A DNA stretch of 64,000 nucleotides. It comes from Stramonita haemastoma (lineage: Eukaryota; Mollusca; Gastropoda; Neogastropoda; Muricidae). A model generated the notes under the pieces. That model worked only from the letters and a program-made list of their open reading frames with translations, had not been told where the DNA came from and made no database searches. The stretch is from NCBI GenBank assembly GCA_030674155.1, contig CM060334.1, forward strand, positions 36,640,532 to 36,704,531. Direction: 5' to 3'. Positions within the stretch are counted from its first letter, which is position 1, and each line of letters starts with the position of its first letter. The translations under genes and the position numbers were made by a program. Of the stretch, positions 22,857 to 35,800 are shown piece after piece.

Positions 22857-24901
22857 CTGCAAACAGTAAAAAAAAAAATAATAAAGATAATAATAATGAT
22901 GATAACCATATTGACTATGAAGGTGGTGGTGGTGGTGGTGATGGTGATGATGATGATGATGATGATAATCATGTTGACGATGAAGATGATAGTGATGATG
23001 ATGATAATGATCATAACAATAACGATAATGTTAATGGTCTAGATCTTGTGGATGGGAGTATCTAGATTTTGTGGATGGGGGAAAACATTTTCCCATTTGT
23101 GCTTAAAACGTTTTCCTCCCTTCATGACCCCTAAATGATGGTCTCGGTGTTTATATTTCAAATGAGACTATAAACCAAGGTCCCTTGTGCATGATGCAGT
23201 CAGCCCTCGAAGAACCCACGGCAAAATCCAAATTTGTCCCTGGCAAAATTCTATTGAAAAATGCCACTTCAACAGGGACCCAAATACATAATGCAGATTT
23301 TTTTTTTTAATAATGGGTGCATGACTTTCATGAAATGATGCAGCGTAAGAACCAAAGCTGTTAACAGACTGTAAATCTATAAACTTTCAATCTCATTGTT
23401 ACATGTGCAAAGCGATATCTTAACAGGTGTAAAATTGGAAAATCATTTAACAGTACTGGAGGGTTTTTTTTCTAAAGCAGTTGAAGTACAGGTTTAAAAT
23501 TGAACAATACAATCTGAGTAAAGTTACTTCAGAACAATCATTACAAATCATTACAATCATTACAATCATTACAAATCATTACAATCATTACAAACTACTG
23601 CTTGACTGTACCAAACAGGCATATCCAGTACTTGTTTTCAGCCTTATATTTTTGCTGAATAACAACCAAGTAATTCAGCAGAAGATAACTTTGTACATGT
23701 GAAAATTTTCCCTTCAAAGTTCTATTGTGACACTAGGTAGAAAAAGTGAACAGACACATTGGTGCTGAAAAAAAAATGATGGGAACAGGAAAACACATCA
23801 TTTAAACCACTCCATCCCTCCCATAAAAAGATGCGATCCAAATTATTTTTAAAAGTCACTACACATGGAAGTCTGTGCATGTGTACACACACTGGATTCC
23901 TGGCTGGAAGCTTTTAGTTTTAAATCCAAGAGCCCTCATTGTTTTTTCAGACTCTCACCAGCTCCTACCCAAAGTGAGTTTGCTACGGGCACCATAGGAG
24001 GACTGGTACCCCGCAATTGAGCATCATCCTTTTTGTAGATGCAACACTAGGAGTGTTGCTTAAATAATGACCTGACCAGCACTGCAGGTGGGTGTATCTC
24101 TCGGGCCCGGCCTGGTTGATGTTGGAATATAATTATTATGATAGGAAGCACAGATTGTAGCTCTGTCAAGAACTTTTAAAAGTGGTGCATCTCCATAGCA
24201 TCCTACAACTCCTCCTAGATCCTCCCATCAAGCAATAACAAAAACCCTGTCTCTGATTCAGTGTCCCCTGCTGTTCTGGTTTTATGACATCAGTTTTGGT
24301 CTCCTCATATATATAATTCTGTGCCCGAGATGGATGTGTGTAAAAGCCCTCAGGCTCAGAGGTTCATGTAAGAAGGTTGTTAAGAGATAATTATTATTGT
24401 GGTGGTCACCACCCCAGATGGATGTCTCACGCAATCTGGCTCCACACCATGGCTACAGTGTCCTAAGTTTAGTCAGTGGTGTACATTCATGCCTATGTTG
24501 GCCCAGATTATGCACCACTGACCACCACTAAAGTGACCCAACAGCAGTGCAGAGCATTTCTGGCTGGTGTCTTCATGATGGCTTGACACTGATAAGCCCC
24601 CTTGGGACTTCTGGCATTAACAATGAAATGGCCTGTTTGGGTTTGGCTGAAAGGTAAGACTGGAACCAGCTGAATGGGAACAGCTGGACAGAAACCTCAC
24701 AGATGTGGCAGCCAAAATTTATAAAGTAAAGACTCCTTCCCCCGACTGCGCTAGTCCAGTAATGATTTGTTTTCAGAGAGTACAAGCTTAATTAACCTGC
24801 TGCGGTGTTGTGACAATAAAGATGATGGTAAGGACGATTTATGCACTAACTCCTTGAGTGGCAGTTGCGATGATGATGATATGATGATGATGATGATAAA
24901 T

Positions 24902-24946
<45 letters not shown>

Positions 24947-25840
24947 CGATGATGATGAAACAGACAATGATGAAGATAATGACAAAGATAATGGCTATCA
25001 TACCCTGCCGGTTTCTGGACCGTCATCCCTGTACGCAGGGCGTTTGGCAGTACCGTACAGGGTCAGCTTGACATCTTTCAGTTCCCCGCTATTCTCCAGA
25101 CCTACTTTGCCCTCACACACCATCCAGACACACTCATTAACACACAGTATTACACCACAGTATCCTACCATGTTGTATCAAATAATACATTGGAGGCAGC
25201 AAAGCACAGTGGTTAGAGCGTGGCACTCATGGTCAGACAGCCCGGGATTGAGTCCGGGTTCAAGCCACCACTGAGACACAACTGTTCAAGAGGATTTTTT
25301 TCCCCTAGAGTTCACATCAGTACCAAGTCCACTCCCCAAAAATTGTTCGCATGGAACTACAGTTGTCTGTCATATGTGCACAAACGCTTTACATTGGCTG
25401 TTAAGCACCTGACAAGCCAGGCCCAGCACATCCAACTTTGGTGTGAGAGAGAATTGTTATCTCTTAAGTCTTTCTGGAAAAAAAGACGGGACAATGGTCC
25501 AAAAAAAGCAAAAAATAGACCCAGGTGTAAAGAAGAAAAAGAAGCTAGGCAGAAACAAAGACAGGGATAGAAAAGAGGAAACTTCTATCACAGAAATTCC
25601 AGGTGGGGATGCTACCCGGGCATCCCCACGAAGGAATTTCTTTTTTGTTCAATCAGAGGGATGGTTTGTAAAAAAAAAAAAAGAACACACACATTACTTA
25701 CTCAATGTACCATGTAGAAATAGAAGTTTGACTTTTACTTCAACGCACATACATGCGCATGCGAGCGCACACATACACGCCACGCACACACACGCACGCA
25801 ACACACACACACACACACAACACACATGACACACACACAC

Positions 25841-25909
<69 letters not shown>

Positions 25910-25923
25910 ACAAAACGCAAACA

Positions 25924-25996
<73 letters not shown>

Positions 25997-26005
25997 CACA
26001 CAAAC

Positions 26006-26037
<32 letters not shown>

Positions 26038-26093
26038 ACACACACACACACTACACATAACACCACACACACACACACACACACATACACATG

Positions 26094-26132
<39 letters not shown>

Positions 26133-26143
26133 GCACAAACACA

Positions 26144-26220
<77 letters not shown>

Positions 26221-27412
26221 TGACCGTATCGTAGATGCGGAAGATCCAGACACCAGAGGGGTTCTCCCCCCAGTTGTGGACAGACATCAGGGGCCAGCTT
26301 GTTGAAGTCACTGGTGACTGTGTCTCGATCCGACCTCCCAGCAGCTTGGTCTCTGTCCCTGTCACAACACACACCCCCGTCACATACCGCTGTCACATAC
26401 CGCTGTCACATGTCGCTGTCACATCTCGCCGTCACATACCGCTGTCACATCGCTGTCACATACTGCTGTCACATACGCTGCACATGCTGTCACATACTGT
26501 CACATAGTGTCACTGTCACATACCGCTGTCACATGTCGCGGTCATATACCGCTGTCACATACCACTGTCACAAGCCCCTGTCACATACTGCTGTCACCCG
26601 CCATTGTCACACACCACTGTCACAAGTCACTGTCATCCCCACTGTCACACACCACTGTCACATACTGCTGTCACACGCCACTGCCACACATCACTGTCAC
26701 ACGTCACTGTCATCCCCACTGTCACATACCGCTGTCGCTGTTACATACTGCTGTCACACGCCATTGTCACACATCACTGATACACACCACTGTCACCCCC
26801 AGTCACACACCACTGTCGCTGTCGCATACTGCTGTCACACGCCATTGTCACACATCACTGTCACTATCACTGTCACCCCCACTGTCACACACCACTGTCA
26901 CATACCGCTGTCACACGCCACTGTCACACGTCACTGTCACCCCCACTGTCACACACCACTGTCACATATCTCTGCCCTCCTTCTCTTCTGAATAAATTGT
27001 TGTTGGACTTTGACAGTTGATTTTTTTTTTAGCTGTGGCTAATGGGAAGAGGACTGGAAGGGGAGGTAGGTATGGTGATAACAAGCAAGCCTTGTACTTA
27101 TCCATGTATCCTCAACTTAACAACACACACACACACCCACACCACACCCACACCCACACAGTGCTGACTCCACTCCCCCCAAAAGTCTTTCGGATGAGAC
27201 AATAAACCGAGGCCCCATGTGCGAACGCACGCAGAACATCTTGCGCACACATTAAATCCTGTTCCGCTTTTCGTAAGAGTAGGCCATCATGTGCCGGTGG
27301 GAACAGATGACAAGATTAACAAAACTGCATACACACGGGAACTGGATGTAAAAAAAAGCATATGACAGCTTATTCCATTATCCTTGATATAAAAGAATAA
27401 ATAAATAAGATA

Positions 27413-27462
<50 letters not shown>

Positions 27463-30400
27463 GGTGTGAGTGGTGTGAACGGAACTGAAAAGATTAGCAC
27501 CCTGACCTGCAGGTGAGATGGCGACAGCGCTGATGGCCCCCCTGTGCGTGTAGTCCATGGAGAAGGTGAAGATGACGTGTTCCAGGTACTTGACCTCATT
27601 CTTCTCGCCACGGCAACCGTCTGTTTGGAACTTTACCTCCAAGGGCCGTCCTTTCACCTTCTTTAAGGGAAAACTGCACACATCATCATCATCATTGTCA
27701 TCATCATCATCACCACAGGCTGTTCTGTGAGCTTCTTTATGGGAAAACTGCACACACCATCATCATCATTGTCATCATTATCATCACCACAGGCTGTTCT
27801 GTGAGCTTCTTTATGGAAACTGAAAACTGCACACACACCACATCATCATCCCCCTCATCATCATCATCATCATCATCATCATCTACTGGCTGTTCTGTGT
27901 GCTCCTTTATGGGGATACTGCACACACCATCATCATCATCATCATCATCATCACATACTGGCTGTTCTGTGTGCATCTTTATGGGAATACTGCAGACATC
28001 TTCATCATCACCATCATCATCAATCATCACATCATCATTATGCATGCATGCATGCGTGCATGCTGGGTATGTTCATGTTTCCATAACCAGCCGATCTCTG
28101 ACATGAATAATTACAGGATCTTTAACGTGCGTATTTGATCTTCTGCATGTGTGTGTATATACACACAGGGAATTAAACGCTGGCAGATGTGCACTAATGT
28201 TGACCAGGGAGATCGTAAAAATCCCCACCCGACGCCGCTGAGATTAGAACCCCCGACTTTATGGACACGTGGGGTTGATGTTGGACAGTCTTAACCACTC
28301 AGCAATAGCGTCCATCAATCCAAGACATGTCCAGACATCATTATTCAATAATACCATAGCCAGAGGAGCTATTCATGATCCACTAATGTTGACAGTAACA
28401 CCCCTAAGACACAGAGAAGTTATTTGGCATGATTGGTTATGGTGATCTCTAGACACTTCATTTGTTCATTTTTCAAGATTCAGCGCTATATAAATTCCAT
28501 ACATTCTATTATTTTCATTATCATTTATCTCCAGAACACATGCTAACCTGCTCTCACAGGTAGGTAGTTTGCAACCATGGCTTGTTTTCAAAGGAGACAA
28601 GGTGAGTGAATTTTAAAATTAGACGAATGTCATTCATGAAAGTGTGTGCCTCTCCAAAACTTCAAAACTGACTAAAACTCTGATCATGGCATTTTTGTCC
28701 TGAACGTTTGCGTGAGATTGGGGCTCTCGACGTCCAAAAAGTGTTTAAGATAATATCCAAGAAACTAACAGCAGAAAGGATTTGTTGTTGCTGTTGCTTT
28801 TTTTTCTTTTGGGAGGGGGGAAGGGGGGGGGGGGGGTAGGGACGGTGGTGCAGTGGGAAGGAGGAGAGTGATGACACCCTCTAGCCTACTACACATTCAG
28901 TCATTCTACTGATGACAGGGAGGGAGAGAAGGATGGCAGAGACAGAAGAGGGAGGAGAGGAAGAGGACAGAGACAGAAGAGGGAGGAGAGAGGAGAAGAA
29001 CACAGACAGAAGAGGGAGGGAGAGGAGAAGGACAGAGACAGAAGAGGGAGGGAGAGGAGAAGACGAGCAGAAGAAGGGAGGGAGAGGAGAAGAACACAGA
29101 CAGAAGAGGGAGGGAGAGGAGAAGGACAGAGACAGAAGAGGGAGGGAGAGAGGAGAAGGACAGAGACAGAAGAGGGAGGGAGAGAGGAGAAGAACAGAGA
29201 CAGAAGAGGGAGGGAGAGAGGAGAAGAAACAGACAGAAGAGGGAGGGAGAGGAGAAGGACAGAGACAGAAGAGGGGAGGGAGAGAGGAGAAGAACACAGA
29301 CAGAAGAGAGGGAGGGAGAGGAGAAGAACACAGACAGAAGAGGGAGGGAGAGGAGAAGGACAGAGACAGAAGAGGGAGGGAGAGGAGAAGGACAGAGACA
29401 GAAGAGGGAGGGAGAGAGGAGAAGAACACAGACAGAAGAGGGAGGGAGAGGAGAAGAACACAGACAGAAGAGGGAGGGAGAGGAGAAGGACAGAGACAGA
29501 AGAGGGAGGGAGAGGAGAAGAACACAGACAGAAGAGGGAGGCAGAGAAAAACCGAGACAGAGAAGGGAGATGAAGGAGAACACAGACAGAAGATGGGGAG
29601 GAGATGAACACAGACAGAAGAGGGAGAGGAGAGGAGAAGGACAGAGACAGAAGAGGGAGGGAGAGGAGGAGGACAGAGACAGAACAGGGAGGCAGAGAAA
29701 AACCGAGACAGAGAAGGGAGATGAAGGAGAACAGAGACAGAAGACGGAGGGAGAGAAGAACAGTGACAGAAGAGGGAGGGAGAGGAGAAGAACAGAGACA
29801 GAAGAGGGAGGGAGAGGAGAAGAACAGAGACAGAAGAGGGAGGGAGAGGAGAAGAACAGAGACAGAAGAGGGAGGGAGAGGAGAAGAACAGAGACAGAAG
29901 AGGGAGGGAGAGGAGAAGAACAGAGACAGAAGAGGGAGGGACAGGAGAAGAACACAGACAGAAGAGGGAGGGAGAGGAGAAGAACACAGACAGAAGAGGA
30001 AGGAGATCCACTCACCTGGCACGTGCGGTGACCTCACAGACATGCTGCTCTGGCACCAAGGTCCAGGTCTGGGCGCGGGTGACCATGCTCAGGGCGTCCA
30101 GGAGGCCGAAGCCGAAGGACAGGCTGACGGAGAAGCCAGCGCCGTTCTGATACCACTTGGCGTTAAGGCTCCGGCTGAGCGGCTCCGGCTTGGAGGTCAC
30201 CGCGATCAGGTGCTGGACATCTCGCCACGTCAGACTGGGCCTGGAACCAGGAGTAGTGGTAGTGATCAACACTGTGTTGTGCTGAGGTGTCATTGTTCTG
30301 TTATTATTATATTGTATGTCAGGTGCTGGACGTCCCGCCACGTCAGACTGGGGCTGTAAGGGGGGTTTGTGTTAAGTGATTGGTACTGTGGTGTACTGGG

Positions 30401-32223
30401 ATATCATTGTTATATGTCATTACTGTACGTCAAATGTTGGACATCCCACCATGTTAGACTGGGGCTGTAATGGGGATTTATGTCACTGATTAATATCGTG
30501 TTGTATTGTAGTTTCATTGTTTTGTCTTATTAGCCTAAATGTCAAGTGATGGACATCCCGCTACGTTAGACTGGGGCTGGAACCAGGAGTAGTGGTAGTG
30601 ATCAACACTGTGTTGTGCTGAGGTGTCATTGTTCCGTTATTATTATATTGTGTGTCAGGTGTTGGACATCTTGCCATGTTAGACTGGGGCTTGTAATGGG
30701 GGTTTGTGTTAGTGATCGATATTGTGGTGTACTGTGTCACTGTTTTGTGTCATTTCTGTATTGTATGTCACATGTACGTTGGACATCATACCGTGTTAGA
30801 CTGGGGCTGTAACCGGGATTAGTGTTAGTGACCGACATTGTGGTGTACTGCGATGTCATTGTTTTGTGTCATTACTGTACTGTATGTCACATGTTGGACA
30901 TCATACCGTGTTAGACTGGGGCTGTAACCGGGATTAGTGTTAGTGACCGACATTGTGGTGTACTGCGATGTCATTGTTTTGTGTCATTACTGTACTGTAT
31001 GTCACATGTTGGACATCATACCGTGTTAGACTGGGGCTGTAACCGGGATTAGTGTTAGTGACCGACATTGTGGTGTACTGCGATGTCATTGTTTTGTGTC
31101 ATTACTGTACTGTATGTCACATGTTGGACATCATACCGTGTTAGACTGGGGCTGTAACCGGGATTAGTGTTAGTGACCGACATTGTGGTGTACTGCGATG
31201 TCATTGTTTTGTGTCATTACTGTACTGTATGTCACATGTTGGACATCATACCGTGTTAGACTGGGGCTGTAACCGGGATTAGTGTTAGTGACCGACATTG
31301 TGGTGTACTGCGATGTCATTGTTTTGTGTCATTACTGTACTGTATGTCAAATGTTGGACATCATACCGTGTTAGACTGGGGCTGTAACCGGGATTAGTGT
31401 TAGTGACCGACATTGTGGTGTACTGCGATGTCATTGTTTTGTGTCATTACTGTATTGTATGTCACATGTTGGACATCATACCGTGTTAGACTGGGGCTGT
31501 AACCGGGATTAGTGTTAGTGACCGACATTGTGGTGTACTGCGATGTCATTGTTTTGTGTCATTACTGTACTGTATGTCACATGTTGGACATCATACCGTG
31601 TTAGACTGGGGGTGTAACCGGGATTAGTGTTAGTGACCGACATTGTGGTGTACTGCGATGTCATTGTTTTGTGTCATTACTGTATTGTATGTCACATGTT
31701 GGACATCATACCGTGTTAGACTGGGGCTGTAACCGGGATTAGTGTTAGTGACCGACATTGTGGTGTACTGCGATGTCATTGTTTTGTGTCATTACTGTAC
31801 TGTATGTCACATGTTGGACATCATACCGTGTTAGACTGGGGCTGTAACCGGGATTAGTGTTAGTGACCGACATTGTGGTGTACTGCGATGTCATTGTTTT
31901 GTGTCATTACTGTATTGTATGTCAAGTGGCGGTCATCCCGCCACGTTAGACTGGGGCTGTAACCAGGATTAGCGGTAGTGATCGACTTTGTGGTGAACTG
32001 GGATATCACTGTTTTGTGTCATTACTGTATGTCAAATGTTGGACATCCCGCCACGTTAGACTGGGGCTGTAACCAGGATTAGCGGTAGAAAATTGTTGAA
32101 GTCAGTTGAAGATGTAGCACCATTTGATAAAACATTCAACACAAGAAGAGGTAGACAGACTGACAGAGTGAGAAATAAAATAAGAAGGAAAGAATAAAGG
32201 AAAAAAATAATGCAAACATGCAA

Positions 32224-32284
<61 letters not shown>

Positions 32285-32798
32285 CTCTAGTACTTCTCCC
32301 CCCCCCCCTCCCCCCTCCAATAAGGATATTAGCTCATTTTTTTCCCTTTTATCAAAATGTTACGATTTATATGACTTATCTTATTGGCTTATATAACTTA
32401 TTGACAGATGGTGGTGGATTGATGTCTTCAGTTGTTTATCTCACTATGTTCCCTTGTTTGCTCATTATTTATTTGCGCTTTAATTTTTTTTTTTCAATCA
32501 ATATCATCATTTCATTGTGATTTCTGATTTCCGTTTTCTGAATGAGTGCATTTTTATTACCTTATTATAGTCTTGCTGTCCTTATTTCTTGTCTGTTGTT
32601 TGGTACTGCGTATAGTTTCTTGTTCTTGGTATTTCATTATTCTTGTTGTTTAGGTTAAGGATTTTTTTTTATCTTGATCTTATCCCTGATAAGGGCGGAG
32701 ACTGGATGTTAAAAAGCACACGAGTGCTTATTCATTATCCTCGAATAAAAGAATTTGCCTTGCCAAACAAAGACTCTTCCCCCCCCCCCCCCCCCCCC

Positions 32799-32832
<34 letters not shown>

Positions 32833-35800
32833 GTGTATCAAATAATGACATATTTGTATATCCCTGAATAAATTCAACTCCCTGAATGAATTCAAAATAA
32901 TATCCCTGAATGAATCAAACATAATGATCCTTGAAATAAATCCAACATAATATCCCTGAATGAATCCAACATAATATCCCTGAATGAATCCAACGTAATG
33001 ACCCTTGAAATAAATTCAACATAATTATCCCTGAATAAATCTAGCATATCCCTGAATGAATCTAACATATCCCTGAATGACTCCAACACATCCCTGAATG
33101 AATCCAACCTACCCCTGAATGAATCCAACACACTGTATCCGACATATCTCTAAAATGAATCCTACATATCCCTGAATGAATCCAACACACTGTATCCAAC
33201 ATTTCCCTGAATGAATCCAACATATCCCTGAATGAATCCAACACATCCCTGAATGTGTCCAACCTACCCCTGAATGAATCCAACACACTGTATCCAACAT
33301 TTCCCTGAATGAATCCAACATATCCCTGAATGAATCCAACACATCCTGAATGTGTCCAACCTACCCTGAATGAATCCAACACACTGTATCCAACATTTCC
33401 CTGAATGAATCCAACGCATCCCTGAATGTGTCCAACCTACCCCTGAATGAATCCAATACACTGTATCCATCATTTCCCTGAATTGAATGTTCTATAAATC
33501 AGAGATGATTATAGGACAGTGATGTATGCACTCACTCGACCTCCAGTGCCAGAGCGATGACGGCGGCGGCCATGGGAGCAGAGGCGGAGGTGCCGGAGTG
33601 TTTGTCGGTGCAGCCGTTGTGAATGTCTGTCGTCAGCTGCACAGCATCACCATCATTGTCATCATCATCATCAGTATCATCAACGTCAAAAACAATAACA
33701 ACAACAACACAAGAAAGTGTACTGACAACTTCACTATCAACATCATCAATACCATCAACATCAGCAAAAAAAACCCCAGTAACACAAGAAAGTGTACTGA
33801 CAACATTATCATCGTGTGTGCATGCATGCGTGCATGCGTGAGTGCGTACACGCTGGACAAAAAGCCAGGTTTCATGGTGACCTTAGTTTCAGTTTTCCAT
33901 ACGCTTCTATGCCTGTGATGAGTTGATGTCAAAGCCTTAGCGGTTGGAGGTTCACAGGAGAAGGTTGTTGGAGGGCTGTTGTGGTAATCAACACCCTGGG
34001 TAGGTGTCTCACTCAGTCTGGCCCCACGACTAAACTATCACTGTCATCAGTAGGGTTTTTAATAGGAGGTGTCACGTATTCACAATAATCGCCACTGAAA
34101 ACCACCAGTATGACTTAGCAGCAGGGCGGGGCTTCTCTGGCTGGTGATCCCACAGCAGCCTGACGATTCAAATTCAAATTCAAAAATACTTTATTATCTC
34201 TACAACAGAGAAATTCCAGTGGGTTACAAGCCATATATGACAATGATAGGCTTCCTGTGGACTTCTGACTCTGAGGATATAGCAAATTTGGCTATGGCTG
34301 GGGTGGAGAAATCAAGATGTGTAGTGAGGAAACAGCAGGATAGGAATGTCACAGACGATATAACATAAAAAAAATCATAGAATAATAGTTTTACTTTGAC
34401 ACACTACAGCTTCCCCCTGACCTAACGCACTGAGGACAGACATCAAGTACTGCCCCTTTTGTCTCCATTCCTTCAGCATCCCTGCTCCAACACTATGAGG
34501 ACAAACAAGTACTCTCCCCTGTGTCATCTTTCCCCCAGTATCCCTGTTTTAATACCATGGGTACAGAACGCCAGATTCAAACAAGTACTGATCCCTTTGA
34601 GGTAAATGCTGCGATATTCCTGCTGAAACACGCTGAGGACAGAACATCATATATAAGACAAAATACTGACCACTTTGGGTTCGCCCTTGTAGCCACTGGA
34701 GAAGGTGGTGGTGAGGGTGGAGGGGCACTTCTCGCCGTACCAGGGCTCCAGGTAGTGCTCGGTGACAGAGGACACGGAGATGGTGTAGATGGACCCCGCA
34801 TACCCGTCACAATTACAGTTGTCGTTCTTCTTGCCCCCGTTCCCCGAGGCCAGCACGTAGATTGACCCTTTCCCGCCACGGCCCTGCCACACATATACAC
34901 ACACACAGAGTTAAGTTTTGTCATTTCATTCCTGAGTGAGTTCTCTGTGGCCTGGCCTTACATACACTGTGAGGGGATTGACAGCTGCTGAGAATGAAGA
35001 CAGCGTTACCAACCTACCTGTGCTGGATTGTGTCTGTTTTTCTAAGAGACAGAGAGATTCCTTCTGACTATGTCTATCCCGTTTTTCTAAAAGACACAGG
35101 TTTATGCTATGTTTAGCACATTTTTCAAAGAGACAGACAGGTTCGTACTGACTATGTTCAGCACATTTTTCTGAGAGACAGAGAGGTTCCATCTGACTAT
35201 GTCCAGCACATTTTTTCTAAGAGATAGAGAGGTTCCTTCTGACTATGTCTAGCACGTTTTTCTAAGAGATTCATTCTGACTATGTCTAGCACATTTTTCT
35301 AAGAGACAGAGGGGTTCGTACTGACTATGTCTAGCACGTTTTTCTAAGAGACAGAGGGGTTCGTACTGACTATGTCTAGCACATTTTTCTAAGAGACAGA
35401 GGGGTTCGTACCGACTATGTCTAGCACGTTTTTCTAAGAGACAGAGGGGTTCATTCTGACTACACCCAACAAACATTTTTCTAAGAGACAGAGGGGTTCA
35501 TTCTGACTACACCCAACAAACATTTTTCTAAGAGACAGAGGGGTTCATTCTGACTACACCCAACAAACATTTTTCTAAGAGACAGAGGGGTTCATTCTGA
35601 CTACACCCAACAAACATTTTTCTAAGAGACAGAGGGGTTCATTCTGACTACACCCAACAAACATTTTTCTAAGAGACAGAGAGATCCATTCTGACTATGG
35701 CTATCACAACTCCTGGCTGACATTGAAATCTGAACTACCACAGTGCCAGCTACCACTTGAGGCCTTTTCTTTCTCTTCACTTGTTGATGGGTGGGGGTAC

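Noticed and set aside
25188..25275. tRNA genes at 25.2, 42.5, 51.4 and 60.75 kb
   Set aside because: All are degraded tRNA-like heads attached to shared SINE bodies.
25694..26396. Long Cys/Val and Thr/His open frames
   Set aside because: Products of the (CA)n/(TG)n microsatellite. Only 26225-26358 on the minus strand is a real exon.
28881..30043. Three overlapping minus-strand open frames of about 370-380 codons (Ser/Leu/Pro-rich)
   Set aside because: They are readings of a CU-only tandem repeat that lacks stop codons in every frame, lying in an intron of the convertase.
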